Positions 1 through 9,381 of a stretch of 64,000 nt of DNA are shown here, piece by piece; positions within the stretch are counted from its first letter, which is position 1, and each line of letters starts with the position of its first letter. Origin of the DNA: Adhaeribacter arboris (lineage in GTDB: Bacteria > Bacteroidota > Bacteroidia > Cytophagales > Hymenobacteraceae); assembly GCF_003023845.1 (NCBI RefSeq), contig NZ_PYFT01000001.1, forward strand, positions 3,596,001 through 3,660,000, given 5' to 3'. The position numbers and the translations under genes are program-made. Below the pieces are notes generated by a model. It was not told the origin of the DNA. It did no database searches and worked only from the letters and a program-made list of their open reading frames with translations.

Positions 1-2214
1 ATCCTGGTTTACGTCCACAAAAATGGCATCCACGTCTTCGCTGGCTTTATCCGCCACAAAAGCAGGATTAACTTTCGGCAAAAATTTGCCATTTTTCTGC
101 TGCAAGAATAACTGACTGGCCTGCCTGGCACTACCACCGGCAAACACATCCTCTAAGCCATCGTTGTTTACATCTGCTTTTACCAAACAAGGCCCGTCGA
201 AGGACAAAGGATTGACCAGCAGTGGTTGGCGCTTAAAATCGTTAATAGCATTGGGTTGATGCGCAAAAGCAAGGGTGGTTTTTGTTGGCGTGAAAACGGG
301 AGATATATTTTTCTGCACGGGTTTGTATTGGTTATTAGCTGCCTTCTCGTTTAAGGTTACAGTTTGGTCTGCTTTTACCTTCCGTAGAATTTGCTGTTTC
401 CCATTTGGCCAAACCACTCGCAACGAATCCACCATAGCGGAACTACCAAGTCCCACATGCATCACCGGCGATACGCTCGATTGAAAGCCGCGGGTAAGCA
501 TTTGCTCCAGGTATTGTTGCTTACCTGCCGCGTACACCATAATCTTAGCCCCAATCCCAAAAGTGTTTTTACCCGCACCTTGCAGGTTTATTCTTAAATA
601 ATGGTTTTTCAGGTATTTTTCAGCATGATTTTGATAGATAAAGGCCGGCTGGTTAAGGTTGTTGACAACTAAATCTAAGTCGCCGTCATTATCCAGGTCG
701 GCGTAGGCTGCTCCGTTGCTGTTAGAAGGTTTCGTAATTCCCCAGGCTTGGCTCTGGTTCCGAAACTGCGCTCCACCCGTATTCTGAAACACGTAGTTAA
801 CTACGTTAGAGGAAGGCATGCTTTTTATTAGCGCCATCATTTCCGGTTCGCTTACCTTGCCCCCTTTTAGTTGCAAATAACCGCCCCGGTACTTCATAAA
901 ATCCATATTGGTAAAATCGCGCAGGAAACCGTTGGTAATGTACATATCCTTCCAGCCATCGTTGTCATAATCAGCAATTAAGGGAGCCCAGCTCCAATCG
1001 GTATTAGAAATGCCACTTAACTGCCCCACTTCGCTGAAGGTACCATCGCCATTATTTAACTGTAACATGTTGCGCATGTACTGGTAATAAAAGCCCGCAC
1101 GCGCATTAATAGCAAACTTCTCGTAATTATCCGGGGCAAATAATAGTTTCTGCCGCCGGTTATCTTCCGGCAACATATCCAGGGTTAAAATATCCGGGCG
1201 GGCATCGTTGTTAATATCCGCCACATCGTTACCCATGGAGTAAATGGGAATGTGCCCGAGGCTGGATTTTAATTTATCCGTAAAGGTACCGTTTCCGTTA
1301 TTATAATAAAGGTAATCGGGCGCGGAGTAATCGTTCGAAATGTAGATATCCGGCCAGCCATCACTATTCATATCGCCAATTCCTGCGCCCAAACCATACG
1401 TGAACGCCGATTTAGCCAAGCCTACGCGGTCCGATACGTCTTCGAAATGCCCTTGGTTATTTTTATACAGCTTAACCCGCATGTTCGGCTCTGGTTTTTT
1501 TAAAATTTCGGCAATGCTTACTTCGTCCAGGTTGTTGAATATAACCGGATTATGGTTCAACAGAAACATATCCAGGTCGTTGTCGCGATCGTAATCAAAA
1601 AAACTGGCATTGGTGCTGTAGGACGAGTCGGCTAGTCCGTATTGGTGGGCTTGTTCCAGAAATTGCGGGTTTCCTTGTTTATTAACTCCCTGGTTGATAA
1701 ATAACTGATTTACCCGGGCTTCGGATGGCAAGTGGCCGGAGTAACAAACATAAATATCTAATAATTTATCGCCATTTACATCGGCCATAGTTACCCCGGT
1801 TTTCCAGGCATTTAACCGCCCGATCACCCCTGCAAACTCGGCCACTTCGGTAAACTGCAGGTTACCTTGGTTTAGGTACAAGCGATTGGGAGTCATGTTG
1901 CTAGTGAAATAAATATCCTGTAGCCCATCGTTATTTACGTCGCCCACGGCTACCCCTCCCCCGTTGTAGAAATATTGGTACATGAGCACGTTGCCGTACA
2001 TGCTTTCCGTTAGGGTATTTGTAAAATTTACCTTTGTTTTTTCGGGAGGCAATAAGGTAAATAAGGTGTTTTTAGGAGTATCTTCCGGCTGATTGGCAGA
2101 AAGCTTCTTTTCTGCTTTTCTACAACCACTAAATAAAATAATTCCTGCACCCAGCAGTAAAAACGCGCAACGGCTCAGCAAAGTATTCAAAAATTTAAAA
2201 AAATGAATATACAA
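1..2214 (-). CDS. VCBS/FG-GAP repeat, ASPIC/UnbV-type lipoprotein (3' end outside window)
   Basis: The minus-strand frame is open from the left edge to about 2214. Its translation starts with a lipoprotein signal (a hydrophobic run ending in the lipobox LFSGC) and then holds many FG-GAP/VCBS blades of the form D-N-D-G (GDVNNDGLQDIYF, ADVNGDKLLDIY, GDMNSDGWPDIY, ADYDNDGWKDMY). A later part (GKNTFGIGAKIMV to VVWPNGK) matches the ASPIC/UnbV domain. Such proteins are predicted to be surface-exposed beta-propellers and often accompany SusC/SusD loci. There is no in-frame ATG after the upstream stop. TTG at 2214 follows AGGAG by 10 bases, and TTG at 2190 is the alternative; both keep the signal peptide. 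The gene is last in the minus-strand glycan locus, 136 bp after the GH9 gene. Its exact role is unknown. Confidence 0.85.
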   Translation of the reverse strand, partial: MYIHFFKFLNTLLSRCAFLLLGAGIILFSGCRKAEKKLSANQPEDTPKNTLFTLLPPEKTKVNFTNTLTESMYGNVLMYQYFYNGGGVAVGDVNNDGLQDIYFTSNMTPNRLYLNQGNLQFTEVAEFAGVIGRLNAWKTGVTMADVNGDKLLDIYVCYSGHLPSEARVNQLFINQGVNKQGNPQFLEQAHQYGLADSSYSTNASFFDYDRDNDLDMFLLNHNPVIFNNLDEVSIAEILKKPEPNMRVKLYKNNQGHFEDVSDRVGLAKSAFTYGLGAGIGDMNSDGWPDIYISNDYSAPDYLYYNNGNGTFTDKLKSSLGHIPIYSMGNDVADINNDARPDILTLDMLPEDNRRQKLLFAPDNYEKFAINARAGFYYQYMRNMLQLNNGDGTFSEVGQLSGISNTDWSWAPLIADYDNDGWKDMYITNGFLRDFTNMDFMKYRGGYLQLKGGKVSEPEMMALIKSMPSSNVVNYVFQNTGGAQFRNQSQAWGITKPSNSNGAAYADLDNDGDLDLVVNNLNQPAFIYQNHAEKYLKNHYLRINLQGAGKNTFGIGAKIMVYAAGKQQYLEQMLTRGFQSSVSPVMHVGLGSSAMVDSLRVVWPNGKQQILRKVKADQTVTLNEKAANNQYKPVQKNISPVFTPTKTTLAFAHQPNAINDFKRQPLLVNPLSFDGPCLVKADVNNDGLEDVFAGGSARQASQLFLQQKNGKFLPKVNPAFVADKASEDVDAIFVDVNQD

Positions 2215-2349
2215 AGATATTAGGCTCCTAACCAATAAAATACTTTTTTGAGTGAATTAATTCCCTCTGAGATTTATATAAAAATACCCTTAGCTTACCT
2301 GAGTAGACCAAGGGCATTATACCAAACAAAACAGTTTATTAGTCTCTTT

Positions 2350-4137
2350 TTACTTGTTTGCTGCTGTATAACCCATCTGATTTTGTAAAGCTTCTAAAGC
2401 TGAAACTAGATAGACGAACGGCGAATTCCAGTTAATGGCAATTTCGTTAGAAGCATAAGAGCAATCCTGGTCCAGGTACACTTCATCCGGCGAAGTAGCG
2501 GCATAACCTGGACATTTATCTTGTTCTTTCGCGCGGGCATTGGTGCCGCCGGAAAGTAAACCAGGCACAGGTTCTTCAATACCATCCGCGATGGAAGGCC
2601 GGTGGTGCGGGTGCAGGGTAGACTTTTCGCCGAAACCCGTTAAAAAGGAATATCCCACGGCATTGCGACCCAGCAAATAATCCAGGTTTCCTAGTGCTCC
2701 CTGCAAATATTTTTTATTGTTTGCCAACTTATAGGCTTGAATAAGAGCAATGCCTTGGTTTGCTGCTACCGCACTGCTGCCCCAGATGTAATCTTTTTCG
2801 GATTTACCCATTACCGTGCGGTACGTTCTTTCGGCGGTGCCTGCCAGCAAATCATCCGCAAACTGAATTATTTGCTTTTTAATACCCGGTAAATCTTTCT
2901 GCGCTGCAGGCGTTAAATTTTTACCATTACGAGCCAGAGTGTAATAACCTAACGTTTTAACCTGCGCCCACGAAGGCAAAACTAGCTCATTAGCCGTATT
3001 AATTTTTGCCGCGGTATAATAGTTATCTTTTTTGGTTGTTACATATAATTCAGCTCCTGCCCAGGTCCACTCGTCGCTTACGTTACGGTCGCCGTAGGTT
3101 CCCGTAGTAATTTTGGGGTCAAATTGTTTGTTTATACTTTCTTGTTCGTATAGTATATTCGGATTTTTCTGGGACCACTCCCAGGCTTTCACGGCGGCAT
3201 TCAGGCAAGAATCCGAAAGGCCCGGAAAATCGCGGTTAAAGTTTTTATAAACCCGGCTGGCCTGAGCCATAACAGCCGCAAAGTCCAGAGCAGCAGCGGT
3301 GCTTTTTTGCACCACGTAGCGCGGTTTAACGGCTTTGTCCGGCATTATCATGCCATCGAAAGCGGCATTAGTAAGTTTATGGTAGACGCCTCCATCGTTT
3401 GGGTCCTGCATGGTTAGCATCCAGCGTAAATTCCACAACACCTCATCCAGAATATCCGGAACTTGATTTGCACTTTCCGGAATAGTAAGTTTCTGCGCTT
3501 TAAAGTATTCCGGGAAATCTTCGTACGCGGCTAACAAGGTTCCCATGGTAATCCCGCTGTTTACAATATACTTATTGTAATCGCCGGCATCGTACCAACC
3601 CCGCGGGGCAGAAATCATTGTTCCGGCTGGTCTTTGGGCGGAAGCTGCCGATGGATGAATAAGTACCTGGTTATCCGTGGTAGCATGACCCGCCGGGCGG
3701 TGCCATTTACCCGCGTATTTTTCGGGTAAATCCGTAGATACTCTTTGGTAATAAAACCCTTTCAAAGAAGCGGCGGCGGCTTTATGCACATCGCGCTGGA
3801 TCTGGAAAGGATAAGAGGTACCTATACCTGGTATTTCAACTACGTAAGTCCCATTTGTTTTAAACGAGCTAAAGTCAGCTATACGGATAGGTTTCTGCGA
3901 AAATTCGTTTGGTTTGCTGGCCGTTAGCTTACCGGTAAAAACAATCTTTTTTCCGTCAGAAGTTTTCACGTAAAATGTACTTTCTTTTGGTTCGCCTACT
4001 ACTACGGCTAATTTTTCAACGGATGGATAAAAGCCCACCTGGTTTAATTGAATAGTATTTACGGGCTGTTGGGCTTGTGCACAAAATACCATAACTACCA
4101 GAAAAGCACTGTATAAGGATTTAGAGAAAAAATGCAT
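2350..4137 (-). CDS. Glycoside hydrolase family 9 (endoglucanase-type)
   Basis: The 595-residue secreted enzyme is predicted to cleave beta-1,4-glucan or glucomannan chains. An N-terminal signal peptide ends near AQAQQ. Residues about 25-110 form the Ig-like CelD_N domain common in bacterial GH9. The catalytic (alpha/alpha)6 barrel follows, with GWYDAGDYNKY near residue 180 (DAGD supplies the nucleophile-activating Asp), HPHHRPS near 510, and NEIAINWN near 565 with the proton-donor Glu. These are the two GH9 signature regions in the expected order. There is no T9SS tail, so the protein is probably periplasmic. An orphan sorting domain lies 38 bp upstream (4176-4394). Together with GH26 it points to glucomannan or a similar beta-mannan. 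The exact substrate cannot be read from sequence. Confidence 0.93.
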   Translation of the reverse strand: MHFFSKSLYSAFLVVMVFCAQAQQPVNTIQLNQVGFYPSVEKLAVVVGEPKESTFYVKTSDGKKIVFTGKLTASKPNEFSQKPIRIADFSSFKTNGTYVVEIPGIGTSYPFQIQRDVHKAAAASLKGFYYQRVSTDLPEKYAGKWHRPAGHATTDNQVLIHPSAASAQRPAGTMISAPRGWYDAGDYNKYIVNSGITMGTLLAAYEDFPEYFKAQKLTIPESANQVPDILDEVLWNLRWMLTMQDPNDGGVYHKLTNAAFDGMIMPDKAVKPRYVVQKSTAAALDFAAVMAQASRVYKNFNRDFPGLSDSCLNAAVKAWEWSQKNPNILYEQESINKQFDPKITTGTYGDRNVSDEWTWAGAELYVTTKKDNYYTAAKINTANELVLPSWAQVKTLGYYTLARNGKNLTPAAQKDLPGIKKQIIQFADDLLAGTAERTYRTVMGKSEKDYIWGSSAVAANQGIALIQAYKLANNKKYLQGALGNLDYLLGRNAVGYSFLTGFGEKSTLHPHHRPSIADGIEEPVPGLLSGGTNARAKEQDKCPGYAATSPDEVYLDQDCSYASNEIAINWNSPFVYLVSALEALQNQMGYTAANK

Positions 4138-4175
4138 GCTGTTACAATAATCAAGTTTAACTAAATTACTACTTT

Positions 4176-4394
4176 TTACTTTTTAATGATTTTAATAGTG
4201 CGGCTTTGGGTTTTACTCCAGGTGGAAAACAGGTAGGTACCGGGTACTAAATTTTTACTAAGGGTACAATCTCCGGTACAGAACCCAGCTTCTATCTGAT
4301 GACCTGTTAGCGTATAAATTTTGTAATGAAAGGCGCTGGGCGCTTGTACCCGTAAATTTTTACTAAACGGATTAGGGGCGTATTGTAAAGTCAT
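4176..4394 (-). CDS. Orphan T9SS type A C-terminal sorting domain (probable remnant)
   Basis: The 72 residues look like the last domain of a type IX secretion cargo: the YAPNPFSKNLRV start, a YKIYTLTGHQI strand, NLVPGTYLFS, and a basic tail ending TIKIIKK. Cargo proteins carry this domain at their C-terminus, where it directs them to the outer surface. Here it stands alone. In the same frame the reading continues upstream from the ATG for about 20 codons (GLQEDKNK just before the Met, as in many full-length cargos) and then meets a TAG. It is therefore probably the tail of a deleted or rearranged protein, possibly an older form of the downstream GH9 or another enzyme. A tiny independent protein is less likely. 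It has no signal peptide of its own at this start. Confidence 0.55.
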   Translation of the reverse strand: MTLQYAPNPFSKNLRVQAPSAFHYKIYTLTGHQIEAGFCTGDCTLSKNLVPGTYLFSTWSKTQSRTIKIIKK

Positions 4395-4672
4395 TTTATT
4401 TTTATCTTCCTGTAGGCCGGTTACTACAAAGTAAAAACAAAAAAGTAGAGTCTATTTACAAGAATGAAATCATAGAGGTTTTAAATTAATCCTTAATCTA
4501 AGCTCAAAAAGCAAGGCTAATTTTTTGAGAGTACTGTGCCCTGTTGCTCGCTCAACTATTCTTCATATAAATTATCTTGATTTTTTATAGGTGATAAGTT
4601 TAATAGCTGCTCATTTTATTTTCAAAGAGCAAAATTTTCTTTAAAGCAGTCGCAAGCGCTTTCTTGCTTTAA
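4395..4672. other. Intergenic, PUL interior
   Basis: 278 bp between the GH26 gene and the orphan sorting domain. The first 60 bp continue the sorting-domain frame to a TAG. The rest is AT-rich, with no ORF, strong hairpin or RNA gene that I can recognise. This is the place to look for remains of the missing protein body. Confidence 0.4.
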
Positions 4673-6325
4673 CTATTGCTTCCAAACTTTTACAGTTTCT
4701 AATTTATTAACCACTACCAGGTACATTCCGGCAGGTATGTTCGCGAAGGAAACTACCGCATCTTTCCCCTTTCCTTCTTCTCTTTTCATACAAGCCCCTA
4801 GTAAATTGTAGATTTCGATTGTTTTAATGGTTCTATCCGCTTTAATAAATAAATTATCCCGAATGGAAGTAGGATAAGCTATAAAAGACGAGTTTGCTTT
4901 TATTCCATCAAAAATACCCGTTACCAGATCCTGGCGCACGTAGGTTTTTAAATCGGGCATTTCATCCAAGGTAATAACATAGTCGTGGGCAAACATTTTT
5001 TTCCATAAATCCAGCGAATTATACCGGCTGTCGCGCGTATAGTTACCGTACCAAGGCATATACCACGACCAGGCCGCTCCATCTTTTACTAAATTATCCA
5101 CGTCCGGAAAAGAACCGACTTCGCTTAATGTCACCATTTTTTTGCCGCCGTAGCGGTTATTCATATCGCTAAATTCCAAGGTTTGCGAACTATGGTCCCC
5201 GTCTTTGTAAATATCCCGCCCGACAATATCTACGTACTCCTCCCCTGGGTACCAGTCCTCGTCGTTTGGTTCACGGGTCCAAACCCAAATCAAGTTTCGT
5301 AAACCATGATAGTTTACCATCCGGTCGTACATTAGGCGCCACAAAGTTTTTAACGGGGCTCCACCTTTAGCTCCCCACCAAAACCAACCACCCGCTGCTT
5401 CGTGCAAGGGCCGCCAGATTACCGGTACGTTCTGGTCTTGTAGTTCTTTCAGCAAGCCGGCGATATAATCGATGTCTGCCAGCATCGCCTTATATTCCGC
5501 TGAATTTACATCGGAAACTTTTGAGATATCAAAATCAGTACCTTCCGGTTTAGATGAGGATTTGGTATAAAATTCTTCTGTTTTCCGGGAAGGGTCGCGC
5601 CAGTGCCACATGAGAGCCGGAATGCCATTCCGGTTGTACCAGGTCTTAGCATCGTTAATGGGGGTTTTGCTATCGTACCAGCTATACCCGCGTCCGCTAT
5701 GCATAAAATCAATTCCCAATAAGGCCGGCTCTTTGCCCGTATTTTCCTTTAACCAAGTTGCTTCATCCAGGCTGTTCAGGGTCATTACGCCGGAGATAAT
5801 CTTATCACCATAATTATCCAATAAGAAATCGTATAAAGATTTGGCTTGAGGAATAGGATTGGCCGTTACTAAGATTTGATTTAATTGAAACCGGCTAGTT
5901 GCACTTACTTCTTCCAATTCCAGGTAATCGATGTTAATCCAGCCCCAGGATTTAACAATTTTTACCTGGTGCTGGCCACTCGTTAACTTCTGAGCTCCTA
6001 CCAGGCGCAAAGTAGTAAACTGGGTTTGCGCTATCGAAAAGTCTAAAGTATTATCATCAATACTAAATTTATTTATTTTACTTCCTCCGGTAGAAGCGGC
6101 TACAATGGAGATATTGTAGAAACCTTCTTTGGTAATGGGTACGGTAAAAGTAAGATTTCCTTCGCTTTGGGCTACGTAAAAGCCGCCGGAACAAGTGGTA
6201 CAGGCTTGCTTAGTTGCACCACCCGTTAAGGTTGCATTTTCGGCTTCAAATTTTTGGGCGTAAAGCTGTGAAGCGAACAATAAAGGCAGTATAATAACGA
6301 GAAGATTCCGGTAAATCCTTTTCAT
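4673..6325 (-). CDS. GH26 beta-mannanase with N-terminal CBM and T9SS tail
   Basis: The 550-residue secreted enzyme is predicted to hydrolyse internal beta-1,4-mannosidic bonds. It has a signal peptide ending at LYAQ. Residues about 25-140 form a CBM6/35-like beta-sandwich (FEAENATLTGG at its start, WGWINIDYLEL at its end). The GH26 barrel covers about 150-460: ISGVMTLNS, MWHWRDP, RPLHEAAGGWFWWG near residue 307 (acid/base Glu) and LSEVGSFPD near 398 (nucleophile Glu). A T9SS type A sorting domain occupies the last 75 residues (AYPTSIRDNLFIK, IPAGMYLVVV). The product should therefore be surface-exposed. It lies about 290 bp after the glycan-binding protein genes, behind a terminator-like hairpin, so it may be transcribed at lower level or from its own promoter. 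Confidence 0.95.
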   Translation of the reverse strand: MKRIYRNLLVIILPLLFASQLYAQKFEAENATLTGGATKQACTTCSGGFYVAQSEGNLTFTVPITKEGFYNISIVAASTGGSKINKFSIDDNTLDFSIAQTQFTTLRLVGAQKLTSGQHQVKIVKSWGWINIDYLELEEVSATSRFQLNQILVTANPIPQAKSLYDFLLDNYGDKIISGVMTLNSLDEATWLKENTGKEPALLGIDFMHSGRGYSWYDSKTPINDAKTWYNRNGIPALMWHWRDPSRKTEEFYTKSSSKPEGTDFDISKVSDVNSAEYKAMLADIDYIAGLLKELQDQNVPVIWRPLHEAAGGWFWWGAKGGAPLKTLWRLMYDRMVNYHGLRNLIWVWTREPNDEDWYPGEEYVDIVGRDIYKDGDHSSQTLEFSDMNNRYGGKKMVTLSEVGSFPDVDNLVKDGAAWSWYMPWYGNYTRDSRYNSLDLWKKMFAHDYVITLDEMPDLKTYVRQDLVTGIFDGIKANSSFIAYPTSIRDNLFIKADRTIKTIEIYNLLGACMKREEGKGKDAVVSFANIPAGMYLVVVNKLETVKVWKQ

Positions 6326-6557
6326 AGAAATTCTAAACCTGGCTTTACGATGTAAAATACTTATTTAATTAAACAGGGCACTTTTCAATTTATGTAAGGC
6401 TAACCCATAAATTTTTAAGAGTTATATACTTTAGTTTTACCTGCAGCAACTTTAAACAAGAGAAAGAATTTAGACGGATAAGAATAACTTATATTGGATA
6501 GAAAATAGCCGAAAAAAGCTAAAAATAGTTAAACAATAAGTTTTGTTGATATTCTAT

Positions 6558-6599
6558 AAACTAAAAAGGAAGAGCGTTATCTCTCTTCCTTTTTAGTTT
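6558..6599 (-). terminator. Strong intrinsic terminator-like hairpin
   Basis: Two perfect 17-base arms (AAACTAAAAAGGAAGAG, 6558-6574, and its complement, 6583-6599) flank an 8-base loop. The hairpin lies 14 bp past the stop of the IPT/TIG lipoprotein gene. It probably ends or attenuates the susC-to-binding-protein transcript before the two hydrolase genes. Confidence 0.8.
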
Positions 6600-6613
6600 A
6601 CATGAAGTTAGTA

Positions 6614-8173
6614 TTACCGCAATCCTAAGTCGTCTATATAAACAGTGTTAGGATTTTCACCATAATTTTTGATGTATACTTCTGCCACTCCGCCAGAAAC
6701 ATCGCCTAAAGCACTAATTGGAATTTCAACTAGTTTATATTCACCTAACTTAACGTCGAAGGGAGCATCACTGGAAGAAGTACCGGCAGCATTTTTAACC
6801 TGAACGGCTAAACGGCAATCTTTGGTACCGCCACGTACATAAAGAACCAAATGCGTAAATCCATTGAACGCATTAGCGTTTTTTGGGTGAAGTTGCAAGG
6901 CACCATAGGCATCGTTAAAGCTTAATTTAATGGCTTTTGACCCTCTGCTCACTTGCTCTGCATTTTCTAAATCCTGAGTAGTGGTTCCCCAACCACCCCA
7001 TTTTTCCCAATCTGTACTCAGAGCTTCCTCAAAGATGAACTTAGCTATATTGGGGCCGGTATCACCTTTTATTTGCACTTCTTTATTGGTAATTACATCG
7101 AAATTGCGGTGCGTAGTTAATTTTAAGGCACCTTTTTTCGCATTGGCCGGAACAGCTACCACCATTTTAGTAGCTGATTGACTTACAAAGGTAGACGTAG
7201 CAATACCACCGCCAAATGTAATAGTTTTAACCAGGTCCAGATTAGTACCATTAACCGTTAGATTTGCGCCAATCTCCACGGGAGTAGGCGCTACACTGGT
7301 AATAGCGGGCAAAATAATGTCGAGTTCAATAGGTGTAGTAACTTCCACCAAAGAAGGTACCACTAAGGTAAGTATTCCTTTTTTAGCATTATCTGGTACA
7401 GTTATTACTAGCTCTGTTGCGTTTTGGCTCACAAAACTAGTGACCTTCGCCTCTCCTACTGCCGTGAAAATTACTTCTTTTACTAAGTCCAGATCAGTAC
7501 CGGTAAGTGTTACATTTTCTCCGTGTTTTAAAGGATTAGGCGCTAGGGCTGTTACTTTTGGCAGAGTAACGATAAGTTCCTGCTCCGGTGTTATTACTAA
7601 TGGTTCGGTACCACCTGTAATAAAAGTTAAAACACCATTTTTAGCGTCCATGGGCACTGTAAGAGTAAGCTCTGTCAAAGTTTGATTTACAAACGTGGTA
7701 ATAGTATCTTTACTATCACCAAATATTACTCCTTCTACCCAGTTTAGTTTATTACCAGTAACAGTGATGTTCGCCCCCGGTCTGGCCTCTTGCGTAAAAG
7801 AGGTAATAGAAACAGGAACCTCAAAATTCAACACCGTTTTAGAGGTTACATCACCCGCAGAGCTTTTAAGTACTACTTTACCCGCCGTTGCTTCATCCGG
7901 CACTACTAAGGTAATCAATTCGGAAGTCTGGTTAACAAACTGCGCTTTAGGAACAGTTACTCTGGGTAACTCTATTGCTTCTACTTTATCCAGGTTTAAA
8001 CCTATAAATTGAATTTGCTCGCCGTGTTTGGCTCCAGTTGGCCCAAAGCTTAGTAACGCTATTTGTCCGTTATTAGGGCTGCTTTCATCTTCATCGTCGC
8101 AGGCGGTTAGCAGTCCGAGAGATAGCACCCAACATACCAGGAATACTAATTTCTTATTTAAAAAATATTTCAT
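6614..8173 (-). CDS. Multi-IPT/TIG surface glycan-binding lipoprotein
   Basis: The 519-residue lipoprotein (lipobox LLTAC, then an acidic DDEDE stretch typical of Bacteroidota surface lipoproteins) has four tandem IPT/TIG Ig-like repeats at about residues 37-120, 121-208, 209-293 and 294-375. The repeats share GxxLxxVxxI...F..Q..T.l.v.VP..AK.G.L. A C-terminal jelly-roll-like domain at about 378-519 (FIFEEAL, WGGWG, VYIDDLGL) resembles the ligand-binding ends of SusE/F-like or SGBP proteins. The expected role is to hold the glycan at the cell surface near the SusCD complex. It lies 20 bp after the next SGBP gene and is probably cotranscribed with it. The internal repeats are close enough to suggest recent duplication. 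Ligand unknown. Confidence 0.88.
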   Translation of the reverse strand: MKYFLNKKLVFLVCWVLSLGLLTACDDEDESSPNNGQIALLSFGPTGAKHGEQIQFIGLNLDKVEAIELPRVTVPKAQFVNQTSELITLVVPDEATAGKVVLKSSAGDVTSKTVLNFEVPVSITSFTQEARPGANITVTGNKLNWVEGVIFGDSKDTITTFVNQTLTELTLTVPMDAKNGVLTFITGGTEPLVITPEQELIVTLPKVTALAPNPLKHGENVTLTGTDLDLVKEVIFTAVGEAKVTSFVSQNATELVITVPDNAKKGILTLVVPSLVEVTTPIELDIILPAITSVAPTPVEIGANLTVNGTNLDLVKTITFGGGIATSTFVSQSATKMVVAVPANAKKGALKLTTHRNFDVITNKEVQIKGDTGPNIAKFIFEEALSTDWEKWGGWGTTTQDLENAEQVSRGSKAIKLSFNDAYGALQLHPKNANAFNGFTHLVLYVRGGTKDCRLAVQVKNAAGTSSSDAPFDVKLGEYKLVEIPISALGDVSGGVAEVYIKNYGENPNTVYIDDLGLR

Positions 8174-8193
8174 ATTTAACTACTCTAAAAAGC

Positions 8194-9354
8194 TTAAGGA
8201 TTTACATTAGGAACTACCCGCACATTGTCCATAGCAAAGTTGCCGGTAAACGCATTGGGGCCACTAAAGAATAAGGATACTCCATAACCGGTTGGCGTAT
8301 AAGCAAAACTTCCGTTTGCTTTCCAGAAATCTTCCCAAGGAATAGTAACCGTTTCCCATTGTCCTTTGGTATCAATATTTGGGGTCCAAGTATACCGTTT
8401 CGTATTCCGGTCCGTTCCCATATCACCCGGTCCCATATGCATCAGGAAGGATGCACCGGAGAAAAGTTCCAGCGTGTTTAATTCAAATTTTAGGCTGTAG
8501 TTCTTCGGATTCGTAAAGGCTTCTTCCGGAATGTTGCGGGTTTCCAAACGAACATCACTATCTGTTGGGCCCACGTATAATTCGTACCAGCTCCATTCTC
8601 CCAGTTTTTGGTTCATCCGGAGAAATTTATTATTAACAGGCGGTATAGCTGGATCAGAATCTTTAATATTACCCGCCCCGGTCCATAAACCTCCGGTTGT
8701 ATTATCAAAACCCAGGATAATGTTCCGGTTATCGCGGAACCAGAAGTTTGATTCCGTGGTACCAAAATTAGTAGTAATAGTAATAGGTCCGGGTTGCGCG
8801 CCCTCCGGAACTTTCACCTGAATCATATCATCTTCCAAATTTTCGATTACGCCTTCTACCCCGCCGGTAAAAGTAATTTTAACAGGAGCGTAAAAATAGT
8901 TACCCCGAATGGTGGCAATACCGCCTGTTGGCACGTATTCACTTAACATATAAGAAACTACCGGTTCGCTCACATCTACCGTAAACGGATGCTCCAGTAC
9001 TTCGCCATTCGCAAATACAATCCGCATTTTATTGGTTATTTCCTTTGGCAACAAGGCAGGCACTCGGGTAATAATACTGGTGTTTGTAATAAAAGTAGGT
9101 ACCAATTCTGTTTGCTGGTCATTAATCCAGAGTTCACGGGCTTGACCCAGATTTTGTCCCATGATGGCAATCATTTGGCTCTGACCAGCTTTCACAATCA
9201 GAGAATCAGAAGCTTCGGGGCGAGTAACCCGCACATAACTAATCATGGGTTTGCCACCATTCACCAGCTCATCGTCGTCAGAGCAACTTGTTAGTACTCC
9301 TCCCGTTACTAAGGCAACAAAAAGGAATAACCATAACTTTATTTGAGATTTCAT
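8194..9354 (-). CDS. Surface glycan-binding protein (SGBP-B type)
   Basis: The 386-residue lipoprotein has lipobox LTSCS followed by DDDE. Two IPT/TIG-like domains fill about residues 35-205 (VKAGQSQMIAIMGQNLG; TGGIATIRGNYF). The C-terminal domain at about 210-386 (NIILGFDNTTGG, WSWYELYVG, WETVTIPWEDFW, FAMDNVRVVP) matches the C-terminal glycan-binding domain of SGBP-B proteins first described in xyloglucan loci. It is predicted to bind polysaccharide at the outer surface and pass it to SusCD. The gene sits between susD (27 bp) and the multi-TIG lipoprotein gene (20 bp), a typical operon spacing. The aromatic residues in the C-terminal domain are the likely glycan platform. Confidence 0.9.
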   Translation of the reverse strand: MKSQIKLWLFLFVALVTGGVLTSCSDDDELVNGGKPMISYVRVTRPEASDSLIVKAGQSQMIAIMGQNLGQARELWINDQQTELVPTFITNTSIITRVPALLPKEITNKMRIVFANGEVLEHPFTVDVSEPVVSYMLSEYVPTGGIATIRGNYFYAPVKITFTGGVEGVIENLEDDMIQVKVPEGAQPGPITITTNFGTTESNFWFRDNRNIILGFDNTTGGLWTGAGNIKDSDPAIPPVNNKFLRMNQKLGEWSWYELYVGPTDSDVRLETRNIPEEAFTNPKNYSLKFELNTLELFSGASFLMHMGPGDMGTDRNTKRYTWTPNIDTKGQWETVTIPWEDFWKANGSFAYTPTGYGVSLFFSGPNAFTGNFAMDNVRVVPNVNP

Positions 9355-9381
9355 ATAATTCTTTACTTACTTAATGTTAAA

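Noticed and set aside
7317-8012. Long plus-strand frames opposite the multi-TIG lipoprotein gene
   Set aside because: Shadows created by the repetitive Val/Thr-rich coding strand; the minus-strand protein has signal peptide and domains.
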